A stretch of 7,427 nucleotides of DNA from Rudanella sp. (GCA_026785985.1 JAJAYX010000730.1:1-7427); one strand, 5' to 3'. Positions 1 to 6,428 are shown, counted from the stretch's first letter. Notes: generated by a model from the letters alone, not told the origin. Program-made: numbers and translations.

Positions 1-422
1 GGCAAACGGTTCAGAATACAAGTCTTCAGGGGCGTTTTCAGACCATTCACGTCCATCCCAGGGTTGTATTGGACATTGCCCACAACGAATCTGGAATCCG
101 CGCTCTATTGCAAACTATTGCCACTATCCCGCACACCCAACTTCGTGTTGTGTTTGGCATGGTTGCCGATAAAAATCCCCAGCTCGTGTTAGATCAATTA
201 CCCCATTCGGCGGTGTATTACCTTTGTAAAGCGGATTCACCACGCTCACTACCAGTGGATCAATTGGCATATTTTTTCGAGCTTAACCACCTGACGTACA
301 GATTATTTAACAATGTAAATCAAGCAGTACACCAATCAATTCACGATTCTAAATCAACCGAATTGATTATTGTAACAGGCAGCACTTACGTTGTTTCAGA
401 AGTAAATAAATTAACATTGTGA
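1..422 (+). CDS. folC: Folylpolyglutamate synthase / dihydrofolate synthase, C-terminal part (5' truncated by window edge)
   Basis: The reading frame is open from base 3 to the TGA at 420-422, about 139 residues, so the gene starts outside the window. The visible part is the C-terminal (Mur ligase-like) domain. It has the run QGRFQTI near the start, then VVLDIAHNESGI, the FolC counterpart of the family's D-x-AHN-x-x-G-I motif, and near the end the VTGSTYVVSEV strand typical of the FolC tail. The enzyme adds glutamate to folates with ATP in the cytoplasm, and in bifunctional members also makes dihydrofolate from dihydropteroate. A TTG at 69 is only an internal Leu codon of this frame, not a start. 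The stop codon overlaps the GTG start of trmB by four bases, implying translational coupling. The ATP-binding N-terminal domain cannot be seen, so mono- versus bifunctional activity is undecided. Confidence 0.88.
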   Translation, partial: QTVQNTSLQGRFQTIHVHPRVVLDIAHNESGIRALLQTIATIPHTQLRVVFGMVADKNPQLVLDQLPHSAVYYLCKADSPRSLPVDQLAYFFELNHLTYRLFNNVNQAVHQSIHDSKSTELIIVTGSTYVVSEVNKLTL

Positions 423-1090
423 AAAGAAGAAAACAATACCGATTTACACAAAATGCAATCGCACAAAATGTCATTGAAAACGGTAAACCACTTTACGATA
501 CGATAAAAGGGCAATGGCATCAACTTAAATTTAACAACAACAATCCAATTGTTTTAGAGTTAGCCTGTGGCAAAGGGGAATACACGGTAGGATTGGCGCA
601 GGAATATCCCGATTTTAATTTCATAGGTGTCGATATAAAAGGAGATCGCATAGCCAGAGGGTCTCAGATTGCGCTTCAGCAGGAGCTACACAACGTCGCT
701 TTTTTGCGGGCTGATATTCAATATCTGCGTGAGTTTTTCGCCCCCGGCGAAGTAAGTGAAATCTGGGTCACTTTTCCAGACCCACAACCCCGTGATAAAC
801 AGGAAAAACACCGCTTGACGCACCCGCGATTTCTTGACCTATATGCTGAAATACTACAGCCCGGTGGTTTATTTCACTTGAAGACCGACAACGCGCCTTT
901 CTTTGACTATAGTCTTGAAACTTTGCCTGCTTTTGGGTTCACTGACCTAATTTATACCCATCATCTGTATGATTCGCCCCTGAACGACATCCATCATGGC
1001 ATCAAAACAAAGTACGAAGCGATGTTTTTTGCCCAAGGATTTTCGATCAACTACCTACAGTGCAAAAATAAAGGGACACTCGCCCGGTAG
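419..1090 (+). CDS. trmB: tRNA (guanine-N7-)-methyltransferase
   Basis: A complete 223-residue protein, normal length for bacterial TrmB, which uses S-adenosylmethionine to form m7G at position 46 of the tRNA variable loop. Visible motifs are: SAM motif I ELACGKGEY (residues 47-55), the acidic end of strand 2 at GVDIKGDR (D72), RADI (D99), the TrmB signature TFPDPQPRDKQEKHRL (118-133), KTDN (155-158) and the C-terminal TKYE (197-200). The usual Trp of the FPDPWP form is Gln here, which I recall as common in Bacteroidota. The start is GTG at 419, chosen because it gives the four-base overlap with the folC stop and the basic MKRRKQYRF N-terminus. No separate promoter is visible, so it is probably transcribed with folC. 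The last codons and the TAG stop lie inside a hairpin that probably ends the opposing gap transcript. Confidence 0.95.
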   Translation: MKRRKQYRFTQNAIAQNVIENGKPLYDTIKGQWHQLKFNNNNPIVLELACGKGEYTVGLAQEYPDFNFIGVDIKGDRIARGSQIALQQELHNVAFLRADIQYLREFFAPGEVSEIWVTFPDPQPRDKQEKHRLTHPRFLDLYAEILQPGGLFHLKTDNAPFFDYSLETLPAFGFTDLIYTHHLYDSPLNDIHHGIKTKYEAMFFAQGFSINYLQCKNKGTLAR

Positions 1091-1102
1091 CGAGTGTCCC
1101 TT
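1061..1102 (-). terminator. Intrinsic terminator of gap, embedded in the 3' end of trmB
   Basis: AAGGGACACTCGC (1071-1083) and GCGAGTGTCCCTT (1090-1102) are perfect 13-bp inverted arms around a 6-nt loop. Read on the minus strand, the hairpin is followed directly by TATTTTTGCA, a good U-tract, about 50 nt past the gap stop codon. Read on the plus strand, it is followed by ATAGG, a poor U-tract. It therefore looks primarily like the gap terminator, though the hairpin may also slow or end trmB transcripts. The trmB stop codon TAG (1088-1090) falls at the loop/arm junction. Confidence 0.8.
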
Positions 1103-1153
1103 ATAGGCATTCAACGAACTAATTGATCAGGTATCGGAACGACACCGAACCGA

Positions 1154-2155
<1,002 letters not shown>

Positions 2156-2176
2156 CTAAAGGATTGATTATCGGCT

Positions 2177-2184
2177 CAAAGATA
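2177..2184 (-). promoter_or_regulatory. Putative gap promoter, Bacteroidota -7 element
   Basis: On the minus strand this reads TATCTTTG, an exact match to the TAnnTTTG consensus of the Bacteroidota primary sigma factor. It lies 28 bp upstream of the gap ATG, which would give a leader of roughly 20 nt. I could not find a convincing TTTG-type -33 element at the expected spacing, so the call rests on the -7 element and its position. A weak AGG (AGGTAGAA before the ATG) is the only Shine-Dalgarno-like sequence. Confidence 0.55.
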
Positions 2185-2281
2185 ATGGTTTTGGACAGAT
2201 TGGTAGGAATAATGCGGAAACAACTATTGTCCACTTTTAGTAACTAGAGTGAGAATTAATAGCAAAAAACAGTAATGTATT

Positions 2282-2360
2282 TAGTATTTAGTCGAATTTA
2301 TAGTAAATACACGACTAAATACTAGCAAATTAGTAGTATTGTACTAATTTGCTAGTATTT
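2282..2360. repeat. Two overlapping, mutually exclusive AT-rich inverted repeats
   Basis: Hairpin 1 pairs TAGTATTTAGTCG (2282-2294) perfectly with 2312-2324 across a 17-nt loop. Hairpin 2 pairs 2317-2335 perfectly with 2342-2360, a 19-bp stem with a 6-nt loop (GTATTG). The right arm of hairpin 1 and the left arm of hairpin 2 share 2317-2324, so an RNA or single strand could form only one fully at a time. On the plus strand hairpin 2 is followed by a short T-rich run (TTAGTTTTAA), which is weak terminator-like context, but no upstream plus-strand gene is visible to terminate. Confidence 0.75.
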
Positions 2361-2376
2361 TTAGTTTTAAATCGTT

Positions 2377-2422
2377 TTTACTAAATAAGTCTTTACTATT
2401 TTACTAATTATATGGTTTACTA
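2377..2422 (+). repeat. Four direct copies of TTTACTA
   Basis: Exact TTTACTA occurs at 2377, 2392, 2400 and 2416, with starts 15, 8 and 16 bp apart. An inverted copy (TAGTAAA) lies at 2301. The cluster adjoins the paired hairpins and is very AT-rich, which raises the chance of coincidence. It could be a set of binding sites, but nothing in the sequence identifies the protein. Confidence 0.45.
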
Positions 2423-2503
2423 CTATAAAATTTGAGAATGAGAAGAGGCTGTGTCTTTATATATCTATCTCCTTTTAGTAGAGGAATCCATCCCGTTGAT
2501 GGT

Positions 2504-2623
2504 TTATGTACGGTAATTTTCGATAGTAATCTCCCTTAAATAATCGTAGGACAAGGGGAAAGCAACCCCTTCTCTTTTATAAACCCGTTTTTGGAACCCA
2601 ACTGACTTCTCCTTACTGTCCAT
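2504..2623 (-). CDS. Possible small ORF or protein fragment, 39 aa, unknown function
   Basis: Reading the minus strand from an ATG at 2621-2623 to a TAA at 2504-2506 gives 39 residues beginning MDSKEKSVGFQKRVYKREG and ending REITIENYRT. The frame stays open about 16 more codons upstream. The composition (many Lys, Glu and Arg, alternating aromatic and hydrophobic residues) looks more protein-like than other chance frames in this gap, but there is no Shine-Dalgarno sequence, no TAnnTTTG element that I could place, and no family I recognise. It could be a genuine small protein, the remains of a decayed gene, or chance. Confidence 0.2.
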   Translation of the reverse strand: MDSKEKSVGFQKRVYKREGVAFPLSYDYLREITIENYRT

Positions 2624-2934
2624 TGCACTCTTCTGGCGTTCATACCCTGCAACGGCCCCTATATGGCGGATTCTTTAGGTCATTACAGCATACAGGAAGC
2701 ATCTTTTCTCTTTTGTTCAATAGCGTTATTTTCATACAGTATCTCTTTCAATTTTATGGATAGTATAATTGGCTTAACCATCCACACCAGATTTACAATG
2801 TGAAGTCAACTTTCCTATATCGTTATCGCACAGCAGTTCGACAGGCAGGCCATAAATGCGCCTTAGTCTTCAATTGAATTTAGAACACTTAACGAATTTC
2901 TACACGTCATAGTTAGCCTGAAAACATACCAATA

Positions 2935-2986
2935 GTCTTGACAATAAGCTTACGCTAGTTGTCTTGAAAAGCTCATCGTCAAGACA
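2935..2986. repeat. GTCTTGA repeats with an 8-bp inverted pair
   Basis: GTCTTGA occurs at 2935-2941 and again at 2961-2967, 26 bp apart. TGTCTTGA (2960-2967) and TCAAGACA (2979-2986) form a perfect inverted pair with an 11-nt spacer. The set lies about 70 bp upstream of the dapD -7 element. It could be a regulator site or a weak hairpin; there is no T-tract, so it is not an intrinsic terminator. Confidence 0.4.
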
Positions 2987-3054
2987 CCAAAGAATGTCTC
3001 AACCTCATCTTGCTGAAATTTGGCATTCCTCATCCGACTCTAATACAAAAAGAA

Positions 3055-3062
3055 TATATTTG
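3055..3062 (+). promoter_or_regulatory. Putative dapD promoter, Bacteroidota -7 element
   Basis: TATATTTG matches the TAnnTTTG consensus exactly and lies 122 bp upstream of the dapD ATG, giving a leader of about 110 nt. No TTTG stands at the usual -33 spacing; the nearest TTTG (3019-3022) is too far. The leader contains an AT-only 8-bp hairpin, AAATAAAA (3105-3112) with TTTTATTT (3118-3125). I see no lysine riboswitch core. Confidence 0.45.
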
Positions 3063-3184
3063 CAGGCATTATCACAGCTATCGTACGGTTCGAAAGCAGA
3101 AACCAAATAAAATTCTGTTTTATTTTATAACACTATGGTAATCAACCTCTTAATGTAGTTAAATTAAACTTTTTATTGAACCAG

Positions 3185-4006
3185 ATGAGCGTCAAAGAAT
3201 CCATTGAACGTGCGTGGAATGATCGCACTATGTTACAACAGGAAGCCGTTTTAAAAGCAGTGGCCTCGGTGATTTCCCAATTAGATAATGGTTCGATCAG
3301 AGTAGCTGAACCACCAACTATGGAAGGGGAGGAGTGGGTTGTTAATGACTGGATCAAGAAAGCGATTCTGCTTTATTTTGTTAGTCAGAAGATGAATGAA
3401 CAAGAAGTAGGCATTTTTACGTTTCACGACAAGATTCCACTCAAGACAACCTTTGCCCGACAGGGGGTTCGCGTTGTGCCTCCAGCCGTTGCCCGCTATG
3501 GCTCTTTCCAGGCACCCGGCGTAATCCTAATGCCATCCTACGTAAATATTGGAGCCTATATTGGCGAGCGAACCATGATCGATACATGGGCAACAGTGGG
3601 CAGTTGCGCCCAAATCGGGAAAGATGTTCACCTGAGTGGGGGAGTGGGCATTGGTGGTGTACTTGAGCCACCACAGGCGACACCCGTTATTATTGAGGAT
3701 GGCGCTTTTATTGGATCCCGTTGTATTGTGGTTGAAGGAGCACGTATTGGCAAGCGGGCCGTGCTCGGTGCCGGGGTTACAATTACTGGCTCCTCAAAAA
3801 TTATTGATGTGACATCCGAAGATGCTAAAGAATACCGGGGCTTCGTACCCGCTGATTCGGTTGTCATTCCAGGTAGCTATACTAAACAATTTCCTGGTGG
3901 CAGTTTTCAAGTACCATGTGCCTTAATCATTGGAAAACGTAAAGCGTCAACAGATCTCAAAACATCCTTAAATGATGCATTACGGGAGAACAACGTATCA
4001 GTTTAA
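3185..4006 (+). CDS. dapD: 2,3,4,5-tetrahydropyridine-2,6-dicarboxylate N-succinyltransferase
   Basis: DapD transfers succinyl from succinyl-CoA to tetrahydrodipicolinate in the succinylase branch of the diaminopimelate/lysine pathway, supplying cell-wall precursor and lysine. From the ATG at 3185 the protein is 273 residues, matching the family (about 274). A TTG at 3176 would add only MNQ and is less likely, because MSVKESIERAWNDR already matches the usual N-terminus. The N-terminal helical domain (1-100) includes LDNGSIRVAEP and FHDKIPLK. The left-handed beta-helix domain carries RVVPPAVARYG (96-106), MPSYVNIGAY (116-125), MIDTWATVGSCAQIG (131-145) and HLSGGVGIGGVLEP (149-162), all strongly conserved active-site and trimer segments. 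The C-terminal part contains GFVPADSVVIPGS and CALIIGKR. It appears monocistronic, with divergent gap 1 kb upstream. Confidence 0.96.
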   Translation: MSVKESIERAWNDRTMLQQEAVLKAVASVISQLDNGSIRVAEPPTMEGEEWVVNDWIKKAILLYFVSQKMNEQEVGIFTFHDKIPLKTTFARQGVRVVPPAVARYGSFQAPGVILMPSYVNIGAYIGERTMIDTWATVGSCAQIGKDVHLSGGVGIGGVLEPPQATPVIIEDGAFIGSRCIVVEGARIGKRAVLGAGVTITGSSKIIDVTSEDAKEYRGFVPADSVVIPGSYTKQFPGGSFQVPCALIIGKRKASTDLKTSLNDALRENNVSV

Positions 4007-4051
4007 CAGTTGCAATCTACGTGATTTACTTAATATAATTGTCAATAGTTA

Positions 4052-4121
4052 ACAATCATCATTGTAAACACATTTGTAATTTACAAAGTAAACATACAAA
4101 TGTGTTTACAATGATGATTGT
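4052..4121. repeat. 70-nt near-perfect hairpin upstream of the HTH gene (27-bp perfect arms)
   Basis: Bases 4052-4078 are the exact reverse complement of 4095-4121. The 16-nt spacer itself folds: TTTAC (4080-4084) pairs with GTAAA (4088-4092) around an AAA loop, so nearly the whole element closes. Nested inside is a 15-bp palindrome, TTTGTAATTTACAAA (4073-4087). GTAAACA occurs at 4064 and 4088 and inverted at 4103. There is no T-tract after the right arm, so it is not a classical terminator for dapD. The right arm includes ATTG (4117-4120), the likely -33 element of the next gene, so a protein bound here would block that promoter. Confidence 0.9.
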
Positions 4122-4148
4122 GTATAGGGATTAAATAGTGTAAATTTG
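4117..4148 (+). promoter_or_regulatory. Putative promoter of the HTH gene (-33 ATTG, -7 TAAATTTG)
   Basis: TAAATTTG (4141-4148) is an exact TAnnTTTG element. ATTG at 4117-4120 stands 20 bp upstream, the expected spacing for the TTTG-like -33 element. Transcription should start near 4155, leaving a leader of about 30 nt. This is the best-formed promoter in the window. Its -33 half lies inside the hairpin arm, which suggests control through that structure or by a protein bound to it. Confidence 0.6.
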
Positions 4149-4170
4149 TCTTTGTCCTGCTCTTACCAAC

Positions 4171-4175
4171 AAAGG
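4171..4175 (+). promoter_or_regulatory. Possible ribosome binding site of the HTH gene
   Basis: AAAGG lies 10 bases before the ATG at 4186. It is noted because most other genes here show no clear Shine-Dalgarno sequence. It supports 4186 as the start rather than a later codon. Confidence 0.4.
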
Positions 4176-4185
4176 CCCTTGCATT

Positions 4186-4668
4186 ATGTCAATAAACGAC
4201 AAGATTAAACAGATTCTCATTTCCAAAGGATACTCACCTTCACACTTTGCTGATGAGATTGGGATTCAGCGATCAAGCATTTCTCACATCTTGTCAGGGC
4301 GGAATCGTCCGAGTTTTGATATTATCCAAAAGATTATCAAGCGATTTCCTGACCTTGGTTTCGATTGGATTCTGGAAGATGAAACACCATCACCTGTTTT
4401 CCGGCAACAGTCAGTGCCAACACCCATTCGGAAACCTGAAAATTTCGCTCCTCAAAATCATTTATTAGGTACGGATGATAGACAAAATAGACTGTATCCC
4501 AACCGTTCTATTCGTTCAGAAGTAGGTGCATCGCTGCCTACTGAATTCATTGAGGAAATTGGACAGCCTGCTGCCGAGGAAATCAATCAACCAAAAAAGG
4601 TGGAACGGATTCTGATTTTCTATACAGACGGCACATTTCAGGAATATAGCCCAGCCATTAAAGTGTAG
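4186..4668 (+). CDS. XRE-family helix-turn-helix transcriptional regulator with conserved-looking C-terminal tail
   Basis: A 160-residue protein, probably a cytoplasmic DNA-binding regulator. Residues 1-65 form a Cro/CI-type five-helix domain: INDKIKQILISKG, then the HTH proper SPSHFADEIGIQRSSISHILSGRNRPS (about 17-43), with QRSSISHILSG as the recognition helix, then IIQKIIKRFPDLGFDWILED. Residues 66-136 are a polar, Pro- and Gln-rich linker, probably disordered. The tail KKVERILIFYTDGTFQEYSP (137-156) is hydrophobic and ordered-looking, and I recall a similar ending on small XRE proteins of Cytophagales. The protein lacks the peptidase domain of LexA/CI-type repressors and has no toxin-like neighbour. 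It probably controls its own promoter through the adjacent hairpin/palindrome, but its wider target set is unknown. Confidence 0.85.
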   Translation: MSINDKIKQILISKGYSPSHFADEIGIQRSSISHILSGRNRPSFDIIQKIIKRFPDLGFDWILEDETPSPVFRQQSVPTPIRKPENFAPQNHLLGTDDRQNRLYPNRSIRSEVGASLPTEFIEEIGQPAAEEINQPKKVERILIFYTDGTFQEYSPAIKV

Positions 4669-4690
4669 GGCATGGTACCCAATCGTTAAC

Positions 4691-4706
4691 TGTTCCACGT
4701 GGATAA
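4691..4706. promoter_or_regulatory. parS-like palindrome
   Basis: TGTTCCACGTGGATAA matches 12 of the 14 fixed positions of the chromosomal ParB site TGTTNCACGTGNAACA. It contains a perfect 10-bp palindrome, TCCACGTGGA (4694-4703). The right outer half is imperfect (ATAA instead of AACA), so binding by ParB is possible rather than certain. It lies 23 bp after the HTH stop codon and overlaps the first DnaA-box-like 9-mer. Confidence 0.35.
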
Positions 4707-4733
4707 ATTGTGGATTACTATTCATTATCCACA
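4698..4733. other. Cluster of three DnaA-box-like 9-mers
   Basis: TTATCCACA at 4725-4733 is an exact match to the strong DnaA box. CGTGGATAA (4698-4706) and TGTGGATTA (4709-4717) are one-mismatch copies on the other strand. Because they face each other they also form inverted repeats, e.g. GTGGATAA (4699-4706) with TTATCCAC (4725-4732), which could instead be a hairpin downstream of the HTH gene. No T-tract follows, so it does not look like a terminator. DnaA-binding function is inference. Confidence 0.4.
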
Positions 4734-4939
4734 TCCTGGATAGCTCAAGGGGATTCTTATTATACCTATTACTACCTCTTATACCTTTCTCTTATTCATC
4801 AGTGGAGAGCTTACATAGGCCTACTCAGTTTCAGTGGCTGGGGAATGTTATATAATTTATATTATGTTAAGTAATGTTTCCCATTAATAGGGATGGACTT
4901 TATGACCACCCCCATTAACCTCTTTTGTATTCCTACTAC

Positions 4940-6394
4940 CTATTTGGCATCTATACAAACAACCTTACGCTCTTCAAATTGTTTCAGAACGTTCTCAGCC
5001 TGCTGAATGCTATTGTTCAGTTCCTCCTCATTGGCCTTAACAGCCTTGGCCTTTTGGAAGTAAGGCATTGCCTGTTTAAAACGACCACAAATCTGACCCT
5101 CAATTTCCTTACCACGCTTATTATAGTCAGCCATATCCATAGCCCCAACAAGTTTGTTCATTTCCGCTCCTTCGTTGAAGTAGAACACACCCATGTTGAA
5201 GTTCGCATCAAAATTATTAGGGTCAATCGCCAATGCTTTTGTGTAATATTCTTTAGCTAAAGTCCGCTCCTGGGTTTGCTTAGCTTGCAAATCAGCAATC
5301 TTTTTTTCTGTGGCAACCGCATCCACGCCTTTGGTCTGCTCCTCTTTCACCTGAGCCTCCAGTTCAGTAACTTTTGCTTTGGCTTCGATCTGACGCTTCT
5401 GTACATCAGCTAATTGACGCTTGGCATCGGCCGCCTTTGGATTCTTCTTGATCACGCCAGTTAACCGAACAATTTCGCTGTTGATGGCATCGAGTGCATC
5501 CTTCTCGGTCGATAATTTCTTGGACAATGAACCTCCCTTCTTAACACTGTCGCTGAGCTTGCGAATCTCTTCGCCCATTTTACTGGCCGCATTGTCATAC
5601 AGAATGGCCAGATTGACAATATTTTGCACATTGGCAGGATCTTTCTCCACCATCTGCTTCATACCGGCAACGGCTTCATCCATTCGATTAGATGACAAGA
5701 GGATGTTCACCCGTTCTGCCCCTAGATCTTTGTTATTGGGTAGAGCAACCAGACCTTTGTCGATAGCCGAAATTGCTTTATCAATCTCCTTATCGTTGCG
5801 ATACAGGCTGGCGAGTGAGTAATATACACTGGCATCTTTCCCTCCATTGGCGGCATACCGCTCAAAGTGTTCTTTAGCCACGCCATTCTGTTGAGCCTGC
5901 TGGGCTGCAATTCCTGAATAGAGAGCCGCCAACGTATCTTTGGAGTTAATGTTCCCCGCCATACTCATCAGTTTCAGCGCGTCCGGGTAATTTTTTGCCT
6001 GATACTTAGTAGCCCCCTGCCGCATAAATGCATTATACAAATCGGTACTGGCTAATGCCTCTGTTAATTCTTTGCCCGATTTTCCACCGTTTGCCTCCAC
6101 TTCGAGTCCTTTTTTATACGACTCGTAAGCCGTCATGGCCGCGTTAGAATCCAGTTTGGAGTACACGCCGGTCTGGTCGTTGGCAATAGCCTGATAGACC
6201 TGACCGCGCACTAACCAGGTTTTGGCTTTGGCTGCCGATTTAGCATCGCTGACATCCTTGTCGATAGCGGTTTTAGCTTTGTCCAGTGTACCGGCCTGCA
6301 ATTGCAGGAGAGCATTCGTTTGGCCGAAAGCTGCCGGTTTTACGGCCACCAGCATCGTCAGGCTGAGAACCGAAGCAACTACGAGTTTTTTCAT
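4940..6394 (-). CDS. Exported TPR protein with a central coiled-coil insertion
   Basis: A 484-residue protein. MKKLVVASVLSLTMLVAV is a Sec signal peptide with probable cleavage near residues 24-25 (AAFG/QTN), so the mature protein should be periplasmic or outer-membrane associated; no lipobox Cys is present. Residues 55-275 hold several degenerate tetratricopeptide repeats, e.g. ASVYYSLASLYRNDKEIDKAISAIDKGLVALPNN (188-221) and the following AERVNILLSSNRMDEAVAGMKQMVEKDPAN. A Lys/Glu/Ala-rich heptad-like segment (about 273-380) is predicted coiled coil, followed by a clear TPR at YYTKALAIDPNNFDANFNMGVFYFNEG (383-409) and a helical C-terminus. The ATG at 6392-6394 is fixed by the signal peptide. 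gyrA lies 82 bp upstream on the same strand. I recall that a TPR gene next to gyrA recurs in Bacteroidota, but its role is unknown; scaffolding is the likely general function. Confidence 0.85.
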   Translation of the reverse strand: MKKLVVASVLSLTMLVAVKPAAFGQTNALLQLQAGTLDKAKTAIDKDVSDAKSAAKAKTWLVRGQVYQAIANDQTGVYSKLDSNAAMTAYESYKKGLEVEANGGKSGKELTEALASTDLYNAFMRQGATKYQAKNYPDALKLMSMAGNINSKDTLAALYSGIAAQQAQQNGVAKEHFERYAANGGKDASVYYSLASLYRNDKEIDKAISAIDKGLVALPNNKDLGAERVNILLSSNRMDEAVAGMKQMVEKDPANVQNIVNLAILYDNAASKMGEEIRKLSDSVKKGGSLSKKLSTEKDALDAINSEIVRLTGVIKKNPKAADAKRQLADVQKRQIEAKAKVTELEAQVKEEQTKGVDAVATEKKIADLQAKQTQERTLAKEYYTKALAIDPNNFDANFNMGVFYFNEGAEMNKLVGAMDMADYNKRGKEIEGQICGRFKQAMPYFQKAKAVKANEEELNNSIQQAENVLKQFEERKVVCIDAK

Positions 6395-6428
6395 TGTCCT
6401 GTCGTAGGGTTTTGATTGTAGGTTTAAA

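Larger units (their letters stand above)
4669..4939. other. Intergenic region between the convergent HTH and TPR genes
   Basis: This 271-bp gap separates two convergent genes. Besides the parS-like and DnaA-box-like sites it has a pyrimidine-rich tract at 4754-4800 with two copies of TTATACCT (4760, 4779), a very AT-rich stretch at about 4846-4872, and CCCATTAA repeated at 4880 and 4911. A weak 4-bp hairpin (TCCC 4879-4882, GGGA 4890-4893) is too small to call as a terminator. No convincing intrinsic terminator is seen for either gene. Confidence 0.6.

Noticed and set aside
2553..2580. Hairpin AAGGGG/CCCCTT with a following CTCTTTTAT, considered as a plus-strand terminator
   Set aside because: The stem is only 6 bp, the T-tract is interrupted, and no plus-strand gene lies upstream to be terminated.
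2994..3110. 38-aa plus-strand frame starting MSQPHLAEIW upstream of dapD, considered as a leader peptide
   Set aside because: The dapD -7 element lies inside it, there is no ribosome binding site, and there is no run of Lys codons or attenuator-like hairpin pair.
3062..3184. Lysine riboswitch in the dapD leader
   Set aside because: The leader is about 110 nt, too short and AT-rich for the conserved lysine aptamer core, and no matching helices were seen.
4052..4121. The long hairpin as the dapD intrinsic terminator
   Set aside because: No T-tract follows either arm, and the right arm runs into a well-formed promoter. It may still slow transcription but does not fit the intrinsic terminator model.
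4186..4668. HTH protein as the antitoxin of a toxin-antitoxin pair or a phage repressor
   Set aside because: No small toxin-like partner, integrase or phage gene is nearby; the neighbours are housekeeping genes.
5421..5822. 133-aa plus-strand frame antisense to the TPR gene
   Set aside because: The opposite strand encodes a complete protein with signal peptide and TPRs. The Ser/Leu-rich antisense product is typical of a reverse reading of Lys/Ala/Glu codons.
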